Program-made: the position numbers and the translations under genes
Part shown: positions 28,250 to 37,910 of the stretch, piece by piece
Layout of the letters: each line of letters starts with the position of its first letter
Position numbering within the stretch: the first letter of the stretch is position 1
The notes under the pieces: model-generated
What the model was told of the DNA's origin: nothing
Databases searched by the model: none
The model's input: only the letters and a program-made list of their open reading frames with translations
Source of the DNA: Vibrio sp. D404a
GTDB taxonomy: Bacteria > Pseudomonadota > Gammaproteobacteria > Enterobacterales > Vibrionaceae
Direction: 5' to 3'
NCBI RefSeq assembly: GCF_030248535.1
Contig: NZ_JAHGAJ010000002.1
Span: forward strand, 149,672 to 213,671
Length of the DNA stretch: 64,000 bases

Positions 28250-29797
28250 ATGAAATTCAACACTGTACGCCTAATACTGGGTGATCAACTTAATATTCAG
28301 CACTCTTGGTTCTCTAATCGTGACTCCAATATCTTATACATCATCGCGGAGCTCCATCAGGAAGCCGGTTACGTCGATCATCACAGGCAAAAAGTCGCTG
28401 CGTTTTTTAGTGCAATGGCGGTTTTCGCTTCAGAGCTCAAAGATGAAGGGCATGAGGTGCTGCACCTGACATTGGATGATACCAAACAGTTTCCATCTCT
28501 AAATGAGTTGATAGAGCACTACACAACAGAGTTTGACGCCGAGAAATTCGAGTATCAACGACCTGATGAGTACCGACTGCTAAGCCAGTTAGCTCAACTC
28601 AAACTACCGAAAGCGGTAAAGCACTGTACCTGCACCGAACACTTCTTGCTGCCGTTTGACGAGATTGAGCCGCAGTTTCCAGCAGGTAAGCACATCATGA
28701 TGGAACATTTCTATCGCCGAATGCGCAAGCGCTTCTCTGTGTTAATGGACGACGGTAAACCTGTGGGTGGCAAGTGGAACTACGATGGCAACAACAGAAA
28801 CAAACTCAAACCAAAAGATATCGAAGCACTGCCCTCACCTTTGATGTTTGCTAATGACGTGAGCGACATTGTGGAGCGAATGGACAGACACAATGTACAA
28901 ACCATCGGCGAAATCGATCAAACAAGACTGTTATGGCCGATTAATCGTGCTCAAAGTTTGTCTCTACTAGCGCACTTTTGCCATACCTGCCTACCGCTGT
29001 TCGGTCGCTTTCAAGACGCAATGACCAAAGATCATACTTCTCGTTGGGGCTTGTACCACAGTCGTCTGTCTTTCAGCTTAAACAGCAAACTGATTACGCC
29101 CCAAGAAACCATTGATGCGGCACTTGATGCTTACCACAGTAACGCAAACATCGATATTTCTCAGGTGGAAGGATTCGTGCGTCAAATTCTCGGTTGGCGG
29201 GAGTACATTCGCGCGGTTTACTGGGCCAACATGCCGCGCTACAAAACCATCAATCACTTTCAAGCGGATCGCAATCTACCTCACTATTTTTGGGACAGTG
29301 ACACCAAAATGCTGTGCATGAAGCAAGCGATCAAGCAGTCACACGAGTTTGCTTATGCTCATCACATTCAAAGACTTATGGTGACCGGTAACTTCAGTCT
29401 GCTCACTGAACTTAATCCAGACCAAGTGGATGAGTGGTACCTCGGCATCTACATCGACGCCATCGAATGGGTAGAAATGCCAAACACACGCGGTATGGCT
29501 CTGTTTGCTGATGGGGGAATTGTTGGAACTAAGCCCTATGCAGCAAGTGGCGCTTACATTAATAAGATGAGTGATTACTGCAAGGGTTGTCACTACAACG
29601 TGAAGTCGAGAAGTGATGAAGATGCCTGCCCGTTCAACAGTTTGTATTGGCGTTTCATGACTAAGCACCGAGAGCAACTCACTCGCAATCCGCGAATGGG
29701 GATGATCTTCCGCTCTTGGGACAACATGGACGAACAAGAGCAAGATAAGACGCTACAACGTGCAGAAAATTACCTCGAACATTTGGAGGATTTGTAA
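28250..29797 (+). CDS. Iron-sulfur bacterial (6-4) photolyase (FeS-BCP/PhrB type)
   Basis: This 515-residue protein belongs to the photolyase-related FeS-BCP family, known to repair (6-4) photoproducts and to hold FAD, a ribolumazine-type antenna and a [4Fe-4S] cluster. The four cluster cysteines are visible: one in MLCMKQAIKQS (about residue 363), two in DYCKGCHYN and one in DEDACPFNS. VEGFVRQILGWREYIRAVYW and EWVEMPNTRGMALFADGG are family hallmarks. The stop codon shares one base with the start of the following SDR gene (TAATG), so the three genes are an operon. Confidence 0.92.
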   Translation: MKFNTVRLILGDQLNIQHSWFSNRDSNILYIIAELHQEAGYVDHHRQKVAAFFSAMAVFASELKDEGHEVLHLTLDDTKQFPSLNELIEHYTTEFDAEKFEYQRPDEYRLLSQLAQLKLPKAVKHCTCTEHFLLPFDEIEPQFPAGKHIMMEHFYRRMRKRFSVLMDDGKPVGGKWNYDGNNRNKLKPKDIEALPSPLMFANDVSDIVERMDRHNVQTIGEIDQTRLLWPINRAQSLSLLAHFCHTCLPLFGRFQDAMTKDHTSRWGLYHSRLSFSLNSKLITPQETIDAALDAYHSNANIDISQVEGFVRQILGWREYIRAVYWANMPRYKTINHFQADRNLPHYFWDSDTKMLCMKQAIKQSHEFAYAHHIQRLMVTGNFSLLTELNPDQVDEWYLGIYIDAIEWVEMPNTRGMALFADGGIVGTKPYAASGAYINKMSDYCKGCHYNVKSRSDEDACPFNSLYWRFMTKHREQLTRNPRMGMIFRSWDNMDEQEQDKTLQRAENYLEHLEDL

Positions 29798-30519
29798 TGG
29801 AAAACGCTATCAAAACCGTATTAGTGATTGGAGGCTCTGGCGGTATAGGCAAAGCCTTAGTGAAACAGTTGCAAACAATCGCGCCTACAGCCAACGTCCA
29901 TACGACTTTCTGCAATGGCAAGCCAGACTTCTCTCTCAGTAATGTCACATGGCATAAGGTCGATATCACTCAAGAATCAGACGTACAACAGCTCGCATCT
30001 CACTTCAGCTCATTAGATTGGTTGATCAACTGTGTCGGCATACTCCATACAACGACTCATCAACCAGAGAAAAGCCTCAATACTATCGACCCAGAGTTTT
30101 TTTTAGAGAACATGACGACTAATGCGCTTCCGACTCTACTAATTGCAAAGCATTTTACCTCTCTATTGAAACATTCGCCTGCAGGTAAGTTCGCAACCAT
30201 TTCAGCTAAGGTTGGCAGCATTAGTGATAACCGTTTGGGTGGTTGGTACAGTTATCGCTCCTCTAAGGCGGCACTCAATATGCTAATTAAGTCCATCTCC
30301 ATCGAGTGGAGCCGTATTGCCAAGAGAGCAACGATCCTTTCTCTACATCCGGGAACCACCGATACCCCACTCTCCAAGCCATTTCAGACCAACGTTCCTG
30401 AAGGCAAACTGTTCGATGCTGATGACGTGGCGCGCCAATTATTGAGTATTATTGAAAGATCAACGCCACAAGAGAGTGGTCGCTTTTTCGCATACAACGG
30501 TGAAGAGCTGCCTTGGTAA
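29797..30519 (+). CDS. Short-chain dehydrogenase (C-factor-like)
   Basis: This is a 240-residue SDR with the nucleotide-binding motif VLVIGGSGGIGKAL and the catalytic set Ser (TISAKVGSIS) and YSYRSSKAAL (Tyr and Lys). The N-terminal GGSGGIG and the short length suit the C-factor-like subgroup. It is coupled to the photolyase gene by a one-base overlap, an arrangement that recurs in Vibrio light-response clusters. The substrate is unknown. The final residues (GEELPW) are typical of the SDRs in this setting. Confidence 0.87.
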   Translation: MENAIKTVLVIGGSGGIGKALVKQLQTIAPTANVHTTFCNGKPDFSLSNVTWHKVDITQESDVQQLASHFSSLDWLINCVGILHTTTHQPEKSLNTIDPEFFLENMTTNALPTLLIAKHFTSLLKHSPAGKFATISAKVGSISDNRLGGWYSYRSSKAALNMLIKSISIEWSRIAKRATILSLHPGTTDTPLSKPFQTNVPEGKLFDADDVARQLLSIIERSTPQESGRFFAYNGEELPW

Positions 30520-30520
30520 T

Positions 30521-30672
30521 TTACGGCTTGTGGATGCTGCCTGTGTTTCGGCGGCAACGTTCTGAGCAATATTGCACTTCGTCCCAACACTTTTGCCACT
30601 TCTTGCGCCACGTAAATGGACGCAAACACACTGGGCAGAGTTTAGTGGGAAGGTCGCGTTTCTTTCGCATCG
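30521..30672 (-). CDS. DUF2256 small zinc-type protein, apparent frameshift at 5' end
   Basis: Read on the minus strand from 30661 to the stop at 30521, the frame encodes KRDLPTKLCPVCLRPFTWRK and then WQKCWDEVQYCSERCRR. This is the DUF2256 family, with Cys pairs CPVC and CSERC. The only plausible start, ATG at 30672 (M-R-K-K), is in a different frame: an A5 run at 30659-30663 puts the ATG out by one base, and no in-frame ATG lies upstream. The gene is either frameshifted (mutation or sequencing error in the A run), uses a non-AUG start, or slips at the run. DUF2256 genes are often found near photolyase genes, as here. It ends one base after the convergent SDR gene. Confidence 0.7.
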
Positions 30673-30759
30673 TATTTCTCTAACTTGAGGTTGTTAGAAG
30701 CTATACGCTCAACAGTCGCTAAGGGTTTGAAATACCGTTGAAATAACAAAGAAAACAAC

Positions 30760-30790
30760 TGAAAAGGGGCAGATTCACTGCCCCTTCGTA
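30760..30790 (-). terminator. Terminator of sbcDC
   Basis: On the minus strand AAGGGGCAG, loop TGAAT, CTGCCCCTT is followed by TTC. It lies about 40 bases after the sbcC stop. The T run is short. Confidence 0.7.
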
Positions 30791-30829
30791 CTTACTAGCT
30801 GTTAATTACGAGTTACTAGCTTCAACTAG

Positions 30830-33800
30830 TTAAGCGACCTTAAACTCTTTACTCATCTCACTAACACCCAAGCCCGAATGCTTAGTGATTTTAAGCTGGA
30901 CGGGTACTCGCTCTTTTAACGCCTCAACGTGACTGATCACACCGATCATCTTGCCAGACGCATTCAAGTTATCGAGCGCATTGAGCGCTATATCTAACGT
31001 GTCGCTATCCAAGGTACCGAAGCCTTCATCAAGGAACAGCGAATCAATACTGGTTTTGTGGCTCACCAAATCGGACAGCGCTAACGCCAAAGCCAGACTC
31101 ACCAAGAAGCTTTCACCACCAGAGAGCGTTTTCGTATCACGAACCACATCGCCCTGCCACGTATCCAGCACTTGCAGCTCTAGTCCGTCTTCCGCTTTGC
31201 GTTTTAACTCATAACGACCATGCAGGCGCTGCAACTGCTTATTGGCAAGGTAAACAAGGTTCTCAAGGGTTAGCCCCTGTGCGAACTTTCTAAACTTGTC
31301 GCCATTCTTCGAACCAATCAATGAGTTCAATTGCGAGATATCATCAAACGCTTGCTGTTTCTCATCAATCTCTTTGAACAAGTGTTGTTGATTCTCGCGA
31401 TTCTTCTTATCCATCTCTAGATTTGCGTTAATCGCACCGATTTGACTGGCCGTCGATTGTTGCTGTTGCTGGCAATCGGAGACTTGTTGCTCCACTTGTT
31501 CAATTTCAACCTCTTGCCATTTAGCTGCGTTAGCGTGTTCGAGCAGTTCTTCAACGCTTTGCTTAGCGGCTTTGAGTTTGGCTGAGCTACTGACGATCGC
31601 GTTATCGAGCTTCTGTTTAAGAGCAACAAGATCTGCTCGAAGTTGTTCGTCCAATAATGCTTGTTCAAACTCGGTTTCAGACTCAAAAGGACTGGCTGAT
31701 AGTGCTTGGGTCCATGATTCATTGACCACAGTGAAATCACTCTGTTTCGCAGTAAGCTCTTTCGAGAATGCAGCTTGCTTAGTTTGCCATTCACGCAGAG
31801 TTAGCTCGCAACGGTTGAATGCCGCTTTCAGAGCCTCAAGCTCTTTGGTGGCCTCTTCCATTCGAGCGTTCATCAACTGCTCTTGCTGATGAATCTGCTT
31901 GTCGCCAAACAATGCCTGACGCTCCTGCTGGACCTTAGCAAGATCATCCGAGGTCATTCCAAGATCTTTCTCAAGCAGTTCTAGCTTGCTGGTTTGTTCA
32001 CCCAAGGAAGCTGCCAGAGACTGATGCTTCTCTTGCTGAGCGATCAGCGTTTTATCCAGTTCGGCTTTCTGCTGGTAGTTTGTTTGCCACTCTTGCGACG
32101 CCGCACTTTTTACTTCAAGCCATTGATCAATGCTCTCCAACTCGGGTGCGCTGTTTCCAGTCTCAGTAATGCTTTGTTGTAAGCTCTGCCACTGCGATAA
32201 CTGAGTTTGTTTCAATTGAGCAGTTTGTTCTTCGGCATCTATACGCTGCTTCTGCAAATCTGCAACACGCACTGATAGTGCTTCAACTTTGTTAAGCGCA
32301 TCTTTCAACGCTAGCTCAAGATTGATACGCTGCTTCTCTGCCGATTGGTAATCTGCTTTAGTTTGCATTTGTTGCTGTTGAAGTTGAGTGACTTTATTCA
32401 GTTCATGCTCACAACGATCGACAAACAAGGCGACGGCATCTTTATCTGCAATCTGCTCTTGCGTAACAACCCACTCCATCAATGGTGCGCTGTTAGCTAA
32501 TTGTGCATTCGCATATGAACTACTTGCACTCGTTTGAGTGAACTTCTCTACCAACAGCGCCCACGACTGCTTAGCTTGCTCCGCATCTGTTATTAAGTTC
32601 TTAATTTCACCTTCAAGATGATTCAAAATTGGGCCGAGTGAATCCAGTTTCTGACGAAGATCCTTTCCATCTTTCCTAACCAACTCCAAAGCCTCTGATT
32701 CTTGGGTTTGCTGCTGAAGTAGTGCATGGACATCTTGAGATTGTTCAACCGAGTGGTCCGTTGAGCCACACAATGGACATTCAGAACCTGGCTCTAACAT
32801 TGCGCGATACTTAGCGAGCTCACCCTCTTGAGCAATCAAGGTCTTCAAACGCTCTAGTGACTGCTCTTTCTCTTTGTAACGCTCAAGCAAGATCTCACGT
32901 TGCATTGTGAGCTCTGTGTTTTCAGATGTCTTGCGCTCCAACTCGATACGCTTGACTTGTGCTTGTTCGGTTGCAAATAAGTAACGACGTTGAACATCCG
33001 TTAAGGCATGAGTTTGTCGGTTCCACGCTTCTAACACGTGTTTCAAGCCATTTAACTGCTCTTCGCTGTGTACCTGCTGAGATTGCTCCCATAACACTTT
33101 CGCGGCTTGCTCGGCCGTCGTTAGCGATGACAACTCTTGAGTGTTCTTCTGTTGGTCTTGAGTTAATTGCTTAGCTTGCTGCTCTTGAGCGCTAATTTCA
33201 TTAGCAAGACGCTCTACTCGCTTTTGCTGTTCGGTTTGCTGCTGTTCAAGTGTTCGCATTTGAGCAACGTTGGTTTGCCACTGGCCTAAATAGCGGTCGA
33301 GAGATTTGCTGCTTTCGTTCGTCGATAAGTACTCTGTCAGTGTTTTCTCTTGGACTTTTAACTCTTCAAGTGACTTTTCCGCATTTTGAATCAAAGACTG
33401 TTTCGTCGCTTGTTCCGCTTTAAGCAGTGATTGGGATTGCTTCTGCGTGGCTAGTTTTTCATTGAGCAAAGCAACTTTCTGATCAAGTGGACGCACTTTT
33501 TCGATAGTCGCCACAAGCTCGGTTTGTTCTTTGCGAAGTTGGTTTGTGGCTTCTGTTTGTACATTGAGCGCCGTTTCTGTTTGAAGCTTCTCTTGATTGC
33601 CCGCTTCAAGCTGTTTGTTCGCATCATCCAGTTGAGAATTTAATGACGCTACCTCATGCTGCACGCGATGAAGATCTTTATGCAATGGGCGCAGCTTCTC
33701 TGCAGGTTCACTTTTCGCTAACTGCTCTAGCTGCTGACTATTGATTTCCATCTCTACTTGAGCAGATTTCAACTCACTTTCACTGTTTTCAAGTGATAGC

Positions 33801-34567
33801 TTGGCTTTGTTGAGTTCTCGCCACCAAGCCAAATGTTCTGACCAACCTTTCAGCTCTTGGTCGAACTGCTTTAAAGCGATTTCTAAACTCGACTTGTTTT
33901 GAGACAGCTCTTCAACTTGTTCAGCCGTTAGCAAGTTTACACCTTCGGCTTTCGCTTTAAGCTGGTTTAGCCCTTCTTCACTGGATTTGTAGTGCTCATA
34001 GATACGCTCTGAGATCAGGCTGTAGATTTCAGTACCCGTCAGCTCTTCTAACAGTTCAGCACGATCATTCGCATTGGCATTTAAGAACGCCGCAAACTCG
34101 CCTTGGGAAAGCAGAATAGACTTAGTGAAACGGGAAAAATCGAGGCCAGTTGTCGACTCAACCAATTTGATCTTCTTACTGAGCTGAGTTTCTAATACCT
34201 TATTAGTGTCCGCGTCAGCAAACTCGCAAGTGGGTGTTTGGAGTGCGCCATCATGCTTGTTGCGAGCACGTTTTTGATGGAAGTTAGAACGGTAGGTCTT
34301 CCCTTTAACTTCAAATTCAATCTCAGCAAAACACTCACCCGTGCCACGCGTCATGATCTCGTTGTTGCCTTTTGCGATGCTCTTTAAACGAGGCGTTCGA
34401 TGGAACAAGGCTAAACAGATCGCATCCAAAATGGTAGTTTTACCTGCGCCCGTTGGCCCGGTAATCGCGAACAATCCGTTTTCTGCAAACGGCGACTGAG
34501 TGAAGTCTAGCTTCCAACGACCTTTAAGTGAGTTCAGGTTTTCAAATTCTAAAGATAAGATTTTCAT
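30830..34567 (-). CDS. sbcC: SbcC, SMC-like subunit of the SbcCD nuclease
   Basis: SbcC is the Rad50-like ATPase of SbcCD, which opens hairpins and cleaves protein-blocked DNA ends. The N-terminal GPTGAGKTTILDAICLALFH is Walker A. Long coiled coils (rich in Gln, Glu and Leu) lead to the zinc hook CPLCGS at about residue 600 and back. The C-terminal lobe has the signature LSGGESFLVSLALALAL and Walker B SLFLDEGFGTLD. At 1245 residues it is longer than E. coli SbcC (about 1048), from extra coiled coil. It starts six bases after sbcD. Confidence 0.95.
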   Translation of the reverse strand: MKILSLEFENLNSLKGRWKLDFTQSPFAENGLFAITGPTGAGKTTILDAICLALFHRTPRLKSIAKGNNEIMTRGTGECFAEIEFEVKGKTYRSNFHQKRARNKHDGALQTPTCEFADADTNKVLETQLSKKIKLVESTTGLDFSRFTKSILLSQGEFAAFLNANANDRAELLEELTGTEIYSLISERIYEHYKSSEEGLNQLKAKAEGVNLLTAEQVEELSQNKSSLEIALKQFDQELKGWSEHLAWWRELNKAKLSLENSESELKSAQVEMEINSQQLEQLAKSEPAEKLRPLHKDLHRVQHEVASLNSQLDDANKQLEAGNQEKLQTETALNVQTEATNQLRKEQTELVATIEKVRPLDQKVALLNEKLATQKQSQSLLKAEQATKQSLIQNAEKSLEELKVQEKTLTEYLSTNESSKSLDRYLGQWQTNVAQMRTLEQQQTEQQKRVERLANEISAQEQQAKQLTQDQQKNTQELSSLTTAEQAAKVLWEQSQQVHSEEQLNGLKHVLEAWNRQTHALTDVQRRYLFATEQAQVKRIELERKTSENTELTMQREILLERYKEKEQSLERLKTLIAQEGELAKYRAMLEPGSECPLCGSTDHSVEQSQDVHALLQQQTQESEALELVRKDGKDLRQKLDSLGPILNHLEGEIKNLITDAEQAKQSWALLVEKFTQTSASSSYANAQLANSAPLMEWVVTQEQIADKDAVALFVDRCEHELNKVTQLQQQQMQTKADYQSAEKQRINLELALKDALNKVEALSVRVADLQKQRIDAEEQTAQLKQTQLSQWQSLQQSITETGNSAPELESIDQWLEVKSAASQEWQTNYQQKAELDKTLIAQQEKHQSLAASLGEQTSKLELLEKDLGMTSDDLAKVQQERQALFGDKQIHQQEQLMNARMEEATKELEALKAAFNRCELTLREWQTKQAAFSKELTAKQSDFTVVNESWTQALSASPFESETEFEQALLDEQLRADLVALKQKLDNAIVSSSAKLKAAKQSVEELLEHANAAKWQEVEIEQVEQQVSDCQQQQQSTASQIGAINANLEMDKKNRENQQHLFKEIDEKQQAFDDISQLNSLIGSKNGDKFRKFAQGLTLENLVYLANKQLQRLHGRYELKRKAEDGLELQVLDTWQGDVVRDTKTLSGGESFLVSLALALALSDLVSHKTSIDSLFLDEGFGTLDSDTLDIALNALDNLNASGKMIGVISHVEALKERVPVQLKITKHSGLGVSEMSKEFKVA

Positions 34568-34573
34568 AGCGGA

Positions 34574-35809
34574 TTATTCAGCCTCTGCGTCGGTCACTTC
34601 GGTCATCACTTGTTTGAACGTCACGGTCATGCGCTCTAAACGTGCTTTTTCTGATTCAGTTTCGAAGTCTTCCAGTGCTATGCGTTTTTCAAACACTTCC
34701 ATTGGGCTCAGCTCTGACAGCGTTTCTGCCGATTCTTGATTCAAAGTTTGATTACGCTTCTCTCGCGCTCGTCGTAATTGCAGTACCTCTACATTGAGCT
34801 CTTGCGTCAGACGTGAAATACGTTCTTGAAGATCAGACAGGTAATCCTGCGTTTGTACTTCTATCGACAGCCATACACTCTGCTCGCCATCGAGACCAAT
34901 ATATTGGTTTAACTGTGTCTCAATGCTTTCAAGATCGCCTTTAATCTCGACAAGTGGCTGAAAGGTTGGAACATTCAATTGGGAAATCGCGCGTTGCCCT
35001 TGTTCAAACTCGACAATACATACCTGTTTGGTTGATTTGAGTTCATCAAAGCTGAGTGGAATTGGAGAGCCGCAGTAACGGATATGATCTTGTTTCGCCA
35101 CCACTTGCGGCCTATGGATATGGCCGAGCGCGATGTAGTCGGCTGGTGGAAAGCCATCTGCAGCAAAGCCATCCAAATTACCCACATAGATGTCACGAAC
35201 TGAATCAGACTGTTGCACACCCATAGCGGTTAAATGCCCCGTTGCAACAATAGGAATTTCGCTCGCATTCTCGTAATTTTCACGCTCCGCAACGGCCGCT
35301 TGGTAAACACTTGCATAGTGCTGCTTAATGGCGTCACCCAGCTGTTTCTGTCTCTCGACACCAGAAACACCAGCTTGGCTAGTTAGTACGTCACGGGGAC
35401 GGATAAATGGAATCGCGCAAACCAAGGCTTCAACCTCGCCAGACTTACCTTTCAATGTAAGCACTTGTGTTGGGTAGTCGTCATTAGTGTTGGGAATCAC
35501 ATCGGTTCCCATGTACTTGAGTAGTTGCTGTGTCTCTTTGAGCACTGACACAGAGTCATGGTTCCCGCCAAGCAGCACCAGTTGGCAATTCAACTTGCTG
35601 CAATCTACGACGAACTTGTTGTACATCTCACGTGCATAGCTTGGTGGTGTGCTGGTATCGAAAATATCGCCCGCAACGATAATGGCATCAATGCTCTGCT
35701 CAACGACTTGTTGAAGTAGCCAATCTAAAAACTGTTGGTGTTCGTTTTTACGACTCTTGTTATAGAAATTTTGGCCAAGATGCCAATCTGACGTGTGAAG
35801 AATTTTCAT
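34574..35809 (-). CDS. sbcD: SbcD, Mre11-like nuclease subunit
   Basis: SbcD is the Mn-dependent nuclease partner of SbcC. All metallophosphoesterase motifs are present: LHTSDWHLGQ, VAGDIFD, LLGGNHDS, TGHLTAMG and ALGHIHRPQ. The capping domain fills about residues 280-345, and a C-terminal charged helical tail rich in Glu and Arg (about 345-411) probably binds the SbcC coiled-coil base. Its 411 residues are normal. It is the first gene of the sbcDC operon and is divergent from the tandem alginate lyase gene. Confidence 0.95.
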   Translation of the reverse strand: MKILHTSDWHLGQNFYNKSRKNEHQQFLDWLLQQVVEQSIDAIIVAGDIFDTSTPPSYAREMYNKFVVDCSKLNCQLVLLGGNHDSVSVLKETQQLLKYMGTDVIPNTNDDYPTQVLTLKGKSGEVEALVCAIPFIRPRDVLTSQAGVSGVERQKQLGDAIKQHYASVYQAAVAERENYENASEIPIVATGHLTAMGVQQSDSVRDIYVGNLDGFAADGFPPADYIALGHIHRPQVVAKQDHIRYCGSPIPLSFDELKSTKQVCIVEFEQGQRAISQLNVPTFQPLVEIKGDLESIETQLNQYIGLDGEQSVWLSIEVQTQDYLSDLQERISRLTQELNVEVLQLRRAREKRNQTLNQESAETLSELSPMEVFEKRIALEDFETESEKARLERMTVTFKQVMTEVTDAEAE

Positions 35810-36005
35810 GGTGTCTCGCTACGGGGATCGAATGTTCTTAATCTATCAAAATCGCTCCGGCATATCTCTTTAATAAGCTTATGAAAAGGCAACTAATCAT
35901 CGATATCTGACTGTTCGTCCGCAATTTGACCAAAGTACCCCGTCAGTGACGAAATTCAACTCACATTGAGTCACAAAATCAGAACCGCCGATTTGAGTTA
36001 AAATA

Positions 36006-36013
36006 ATACAAAT
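36006..36013 (+). promoter_or_regulatory. ATACAAAT element upstream of tandem PL7 lyase
   Basis: The element lies within AATAATACAAATG, 37-45 bases before the ATG at 36051. It is one of a family of similar elements in front of the alginate genes and may be an operator half-site. Confidence 0.4.
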
Positions 36014-36050
36014 GTAATTATTGGTTTTTTCCATAATAAGAATAACCAGT

Positions 36051-37808
36051 ATGATGACATTAAAACCAATCACCGCAGCGGTCATAGCCGTACTACTCGC
36101 GGGCTGTGGTGGCAGCTCTTCCTCTTCGTCTCCGAGTGAGCCCGCTGACCCAAATCAACCAACCGATCCCACTGAAACTGTTGCACCTTACAGCATTGCT
36201 AAATATCAGAGCATCTTAGATAACTCAGATCTGCAAGTCTCTGATCCGGATGGTAGTGAAGGTAATAAAACTTCTGAGGTCAAAAACGGAGCATTCGACA
36301 ACTATCAAAGTGACTACTTCTACGCTGAAAAAGAGACTGAAAACCTTGTATTCAAGATGTCGAACTACAAGATGCGCTCTGAGGTTAGAGAGCTAGAGAA
36401 CTTTGACGTGAGCGAGGATGACATCAAGCGAACCTTCTACGCAGAAGTTAAACTGCCTGATATTGATTTAGCGATGGCCAATTCACCCGCTGACCATGAT
36501 GAAGTCACCTTCTTGCAGATCCACAATAAAGGCACTAGCGAAGATGGTACTGGTTATATCCCGCACCCGTTAGTTCGCGTTGTTTGGGAACAAGAAAGAA
36601 ATGGTCTAACAGGTCATTACTGGGCGGTTGTCAAAAATAACGCGTTAGATTGCAGCCAGGCTTCTAACGCAGCCAACTGCAGCGACTCATATGACCGTTA
36701 TGATTTAGGTGAAGCTGACCTTGATGACTTTACTCGCTTTGAAATATCCATACTAGAGAACACTCTATCTATCGAAGTGAACGACGAATCGAAAGCAAAT
36801 ATCGACATCTCTTACTGGTCGCATCTGCTCAGTTACTTTAAAGCTGGTATTTACAACCAGTTTGAAAATGGTGAAGGTGAAGCGAAGTTTAACCAGTTAA
36901 CCTACGAGAAAGAGAATATTGACACCTCGGCCAAATGGAATATTGATGACTGGAAGATCACTATCCCGCCAAGTAAAGATGATTGGTACGGCAGTGGCGG
37001 TAATAGTGCTGCCGAACTTGAACCCGAGCGTTGTAACTCGAGTAAAGATGTTTTGTCCAACGCCAGCAATATCTATGACAATGACTTAGGGATCTCCTAC
37101 TTCAACGTTGTTGATGGTCAGATGCACTTTCGGGCTGACATGGGCTACGGCACTTCAACCGCGAACTCTAGCTATATTCGCTCTGAGCTAAGAGAGTTGT
37201 ACATTAGCAATGATTCCCCTGATTGCAGTACCAGTGATGAAGACACCAGTTGGTACCTCAACGATCTTCGTACCAATGCAAAAAACCATACCCTTGAGGC
37301 TCAACTTCAAATCAATGAGTATCCAAATCTCGACTTCAGTGAGCAGCGCCCTAAAGTGGTATTGGGACAAATTCATGGCTGGAAGATCAGCCAAGCATTG
37401 GTTAAGTTGCTTTGGGAAGGTGATGATAGGCCGATCCGAGTCATCCTCAACGACAGTTTTGAGCGTAATAACCAAGACTGCGCGAGCTGTGAACCGTTTA
37501 GCGTAACCTTAGGCCAATACGCTGCTAATGAAGAGTGGCGCTACATTATCCGTGCAACACAAGATGGGCTGTTCCTCGCAACCACAGACACCGATGGCAG
37601 TAACCTTGTTTCCCACCAAATTGACTGGGGAGCTGACTACACTGACATGAATGGTGACACCGTCACACTAAGTAGTGATTGGGCGAGCGATGACATCGCG
37701 TTTTATTTTAAAGCCGGTATCTACCCTCAATTTAAACCTGATGATAAATACCAAGGCGAGATCTTCGATGTCAGCTTTAGTGAAGTATCAACTGAACATG
37801 TGCAGTAA
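36051..37808 (+). CDS. Tandem-domain PL7 alginate lyase lipoprotein
   Basis: This protein should cleave alginate by beta-elimination at the cell surface. The ATG at 36051 gives a lipoprotein signal ending in VLLAGC, followed by a Ser/Pro linker. Two complete PL7 (alginate_lyase2) domains follow, each with the three catalytic motifs: domain 1 has RSEVREL, QIHNKG and YFKAGIYNQ; domain 2 has RSELREL, QIHGWK and YFKAGIYPQ. The total is 585 residues, about twice a single-domain PL7 enzyme. QIH (not QVH) motifs are linked in known enzymes with polyguluronate preference. It is transcribed away from sbcD, with an AT-rich element before it. A longer TTG start at 36021 is unlikely. Confidence 0.92.
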   Translation: MMTLKPITAAVIAVLLAGCGGSSSSSSPSEPADPNQPTDPTETVAPYSIAKYQSILDNSDLQVSDPDGSEGNKTSEVKNGAFDNYQSDYFYAEKETENLVFKMSNYKMRSEVRELENFDVSEDDIKRTFYAEVKLPDIDLAMANSPADHDEVTFLQIHNKGTSEDGTGYIPHPLVRVVWEQERNGLTGHYWAVVKNNALDCSQASNAANCSDSYDRYDLGEADLDDFTRFEISILENTLSIEVNDESKANIDISYWSHLLSYFKAGIYNQFENGEGEAKFNQLTYEKENIDTSAKWNIDDWKITIPPSKDDWYGSGGNSAAELEPERCNSSKDVLSNASNIYDNDLGISYFNVVDGQMHFRADMGYGTSTANSSYIRSELRELYISNDSPDCSTSDEDTSWYLNDLRTNAKNHTLEAQLQINEYPNLDFSEQRPKVVLGQIHGWKISQALVKLLWEGDDRPIRVILNDSFERNNQDCASCEPFSVTLGQYAANEEWRYIIRATQDGLFLATTDTDGSNLVSHQIDWGADYTDMNGDTVTLSSDWASDDIAFYFKAGIYPQFKPDDKYQGEIFDVSFSEVSTEHVQ

Positions 37809-37821
37809 CTCTCTATAATCG

Positions 37822-37850
37822 GTGTGGAGCTAAATAGATTAGCTCCACAC
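37822..37850 (+). repeat. 11-base inverted repeat after the tandem lyase gene
   Basis: GTGTGGAGCTA, a 7-base loop, then TAGCTCCACAC forms a perfect hairpin 13 bases after the stop. No T run follows, so it may protect the mRNA 3' end. Confidence 0.6.
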
Positions 37851-37862
37851 TCTATCGTATAC

Positions 37863-37900
37863 AAAGCCATAGACTCCGTTAAAGACTCTATGGCTTTTTT
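37863..37900 (+). terminator. Terminator of the tandem PL7 lyase gene
   Basis: AAAGCCATAG pairs with CTATGGCTTT and six T in a row close it. It points right. Confidence 0.85.
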
Positions 37901-37910
37901 ATGCGCATAC

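Noticed and set aside
30384..30629. 81-residue minus-strand ORF across the SDR 3' end
   Set aside because: It is in a different frame from the real DUF2256 coding sequence in the same place.
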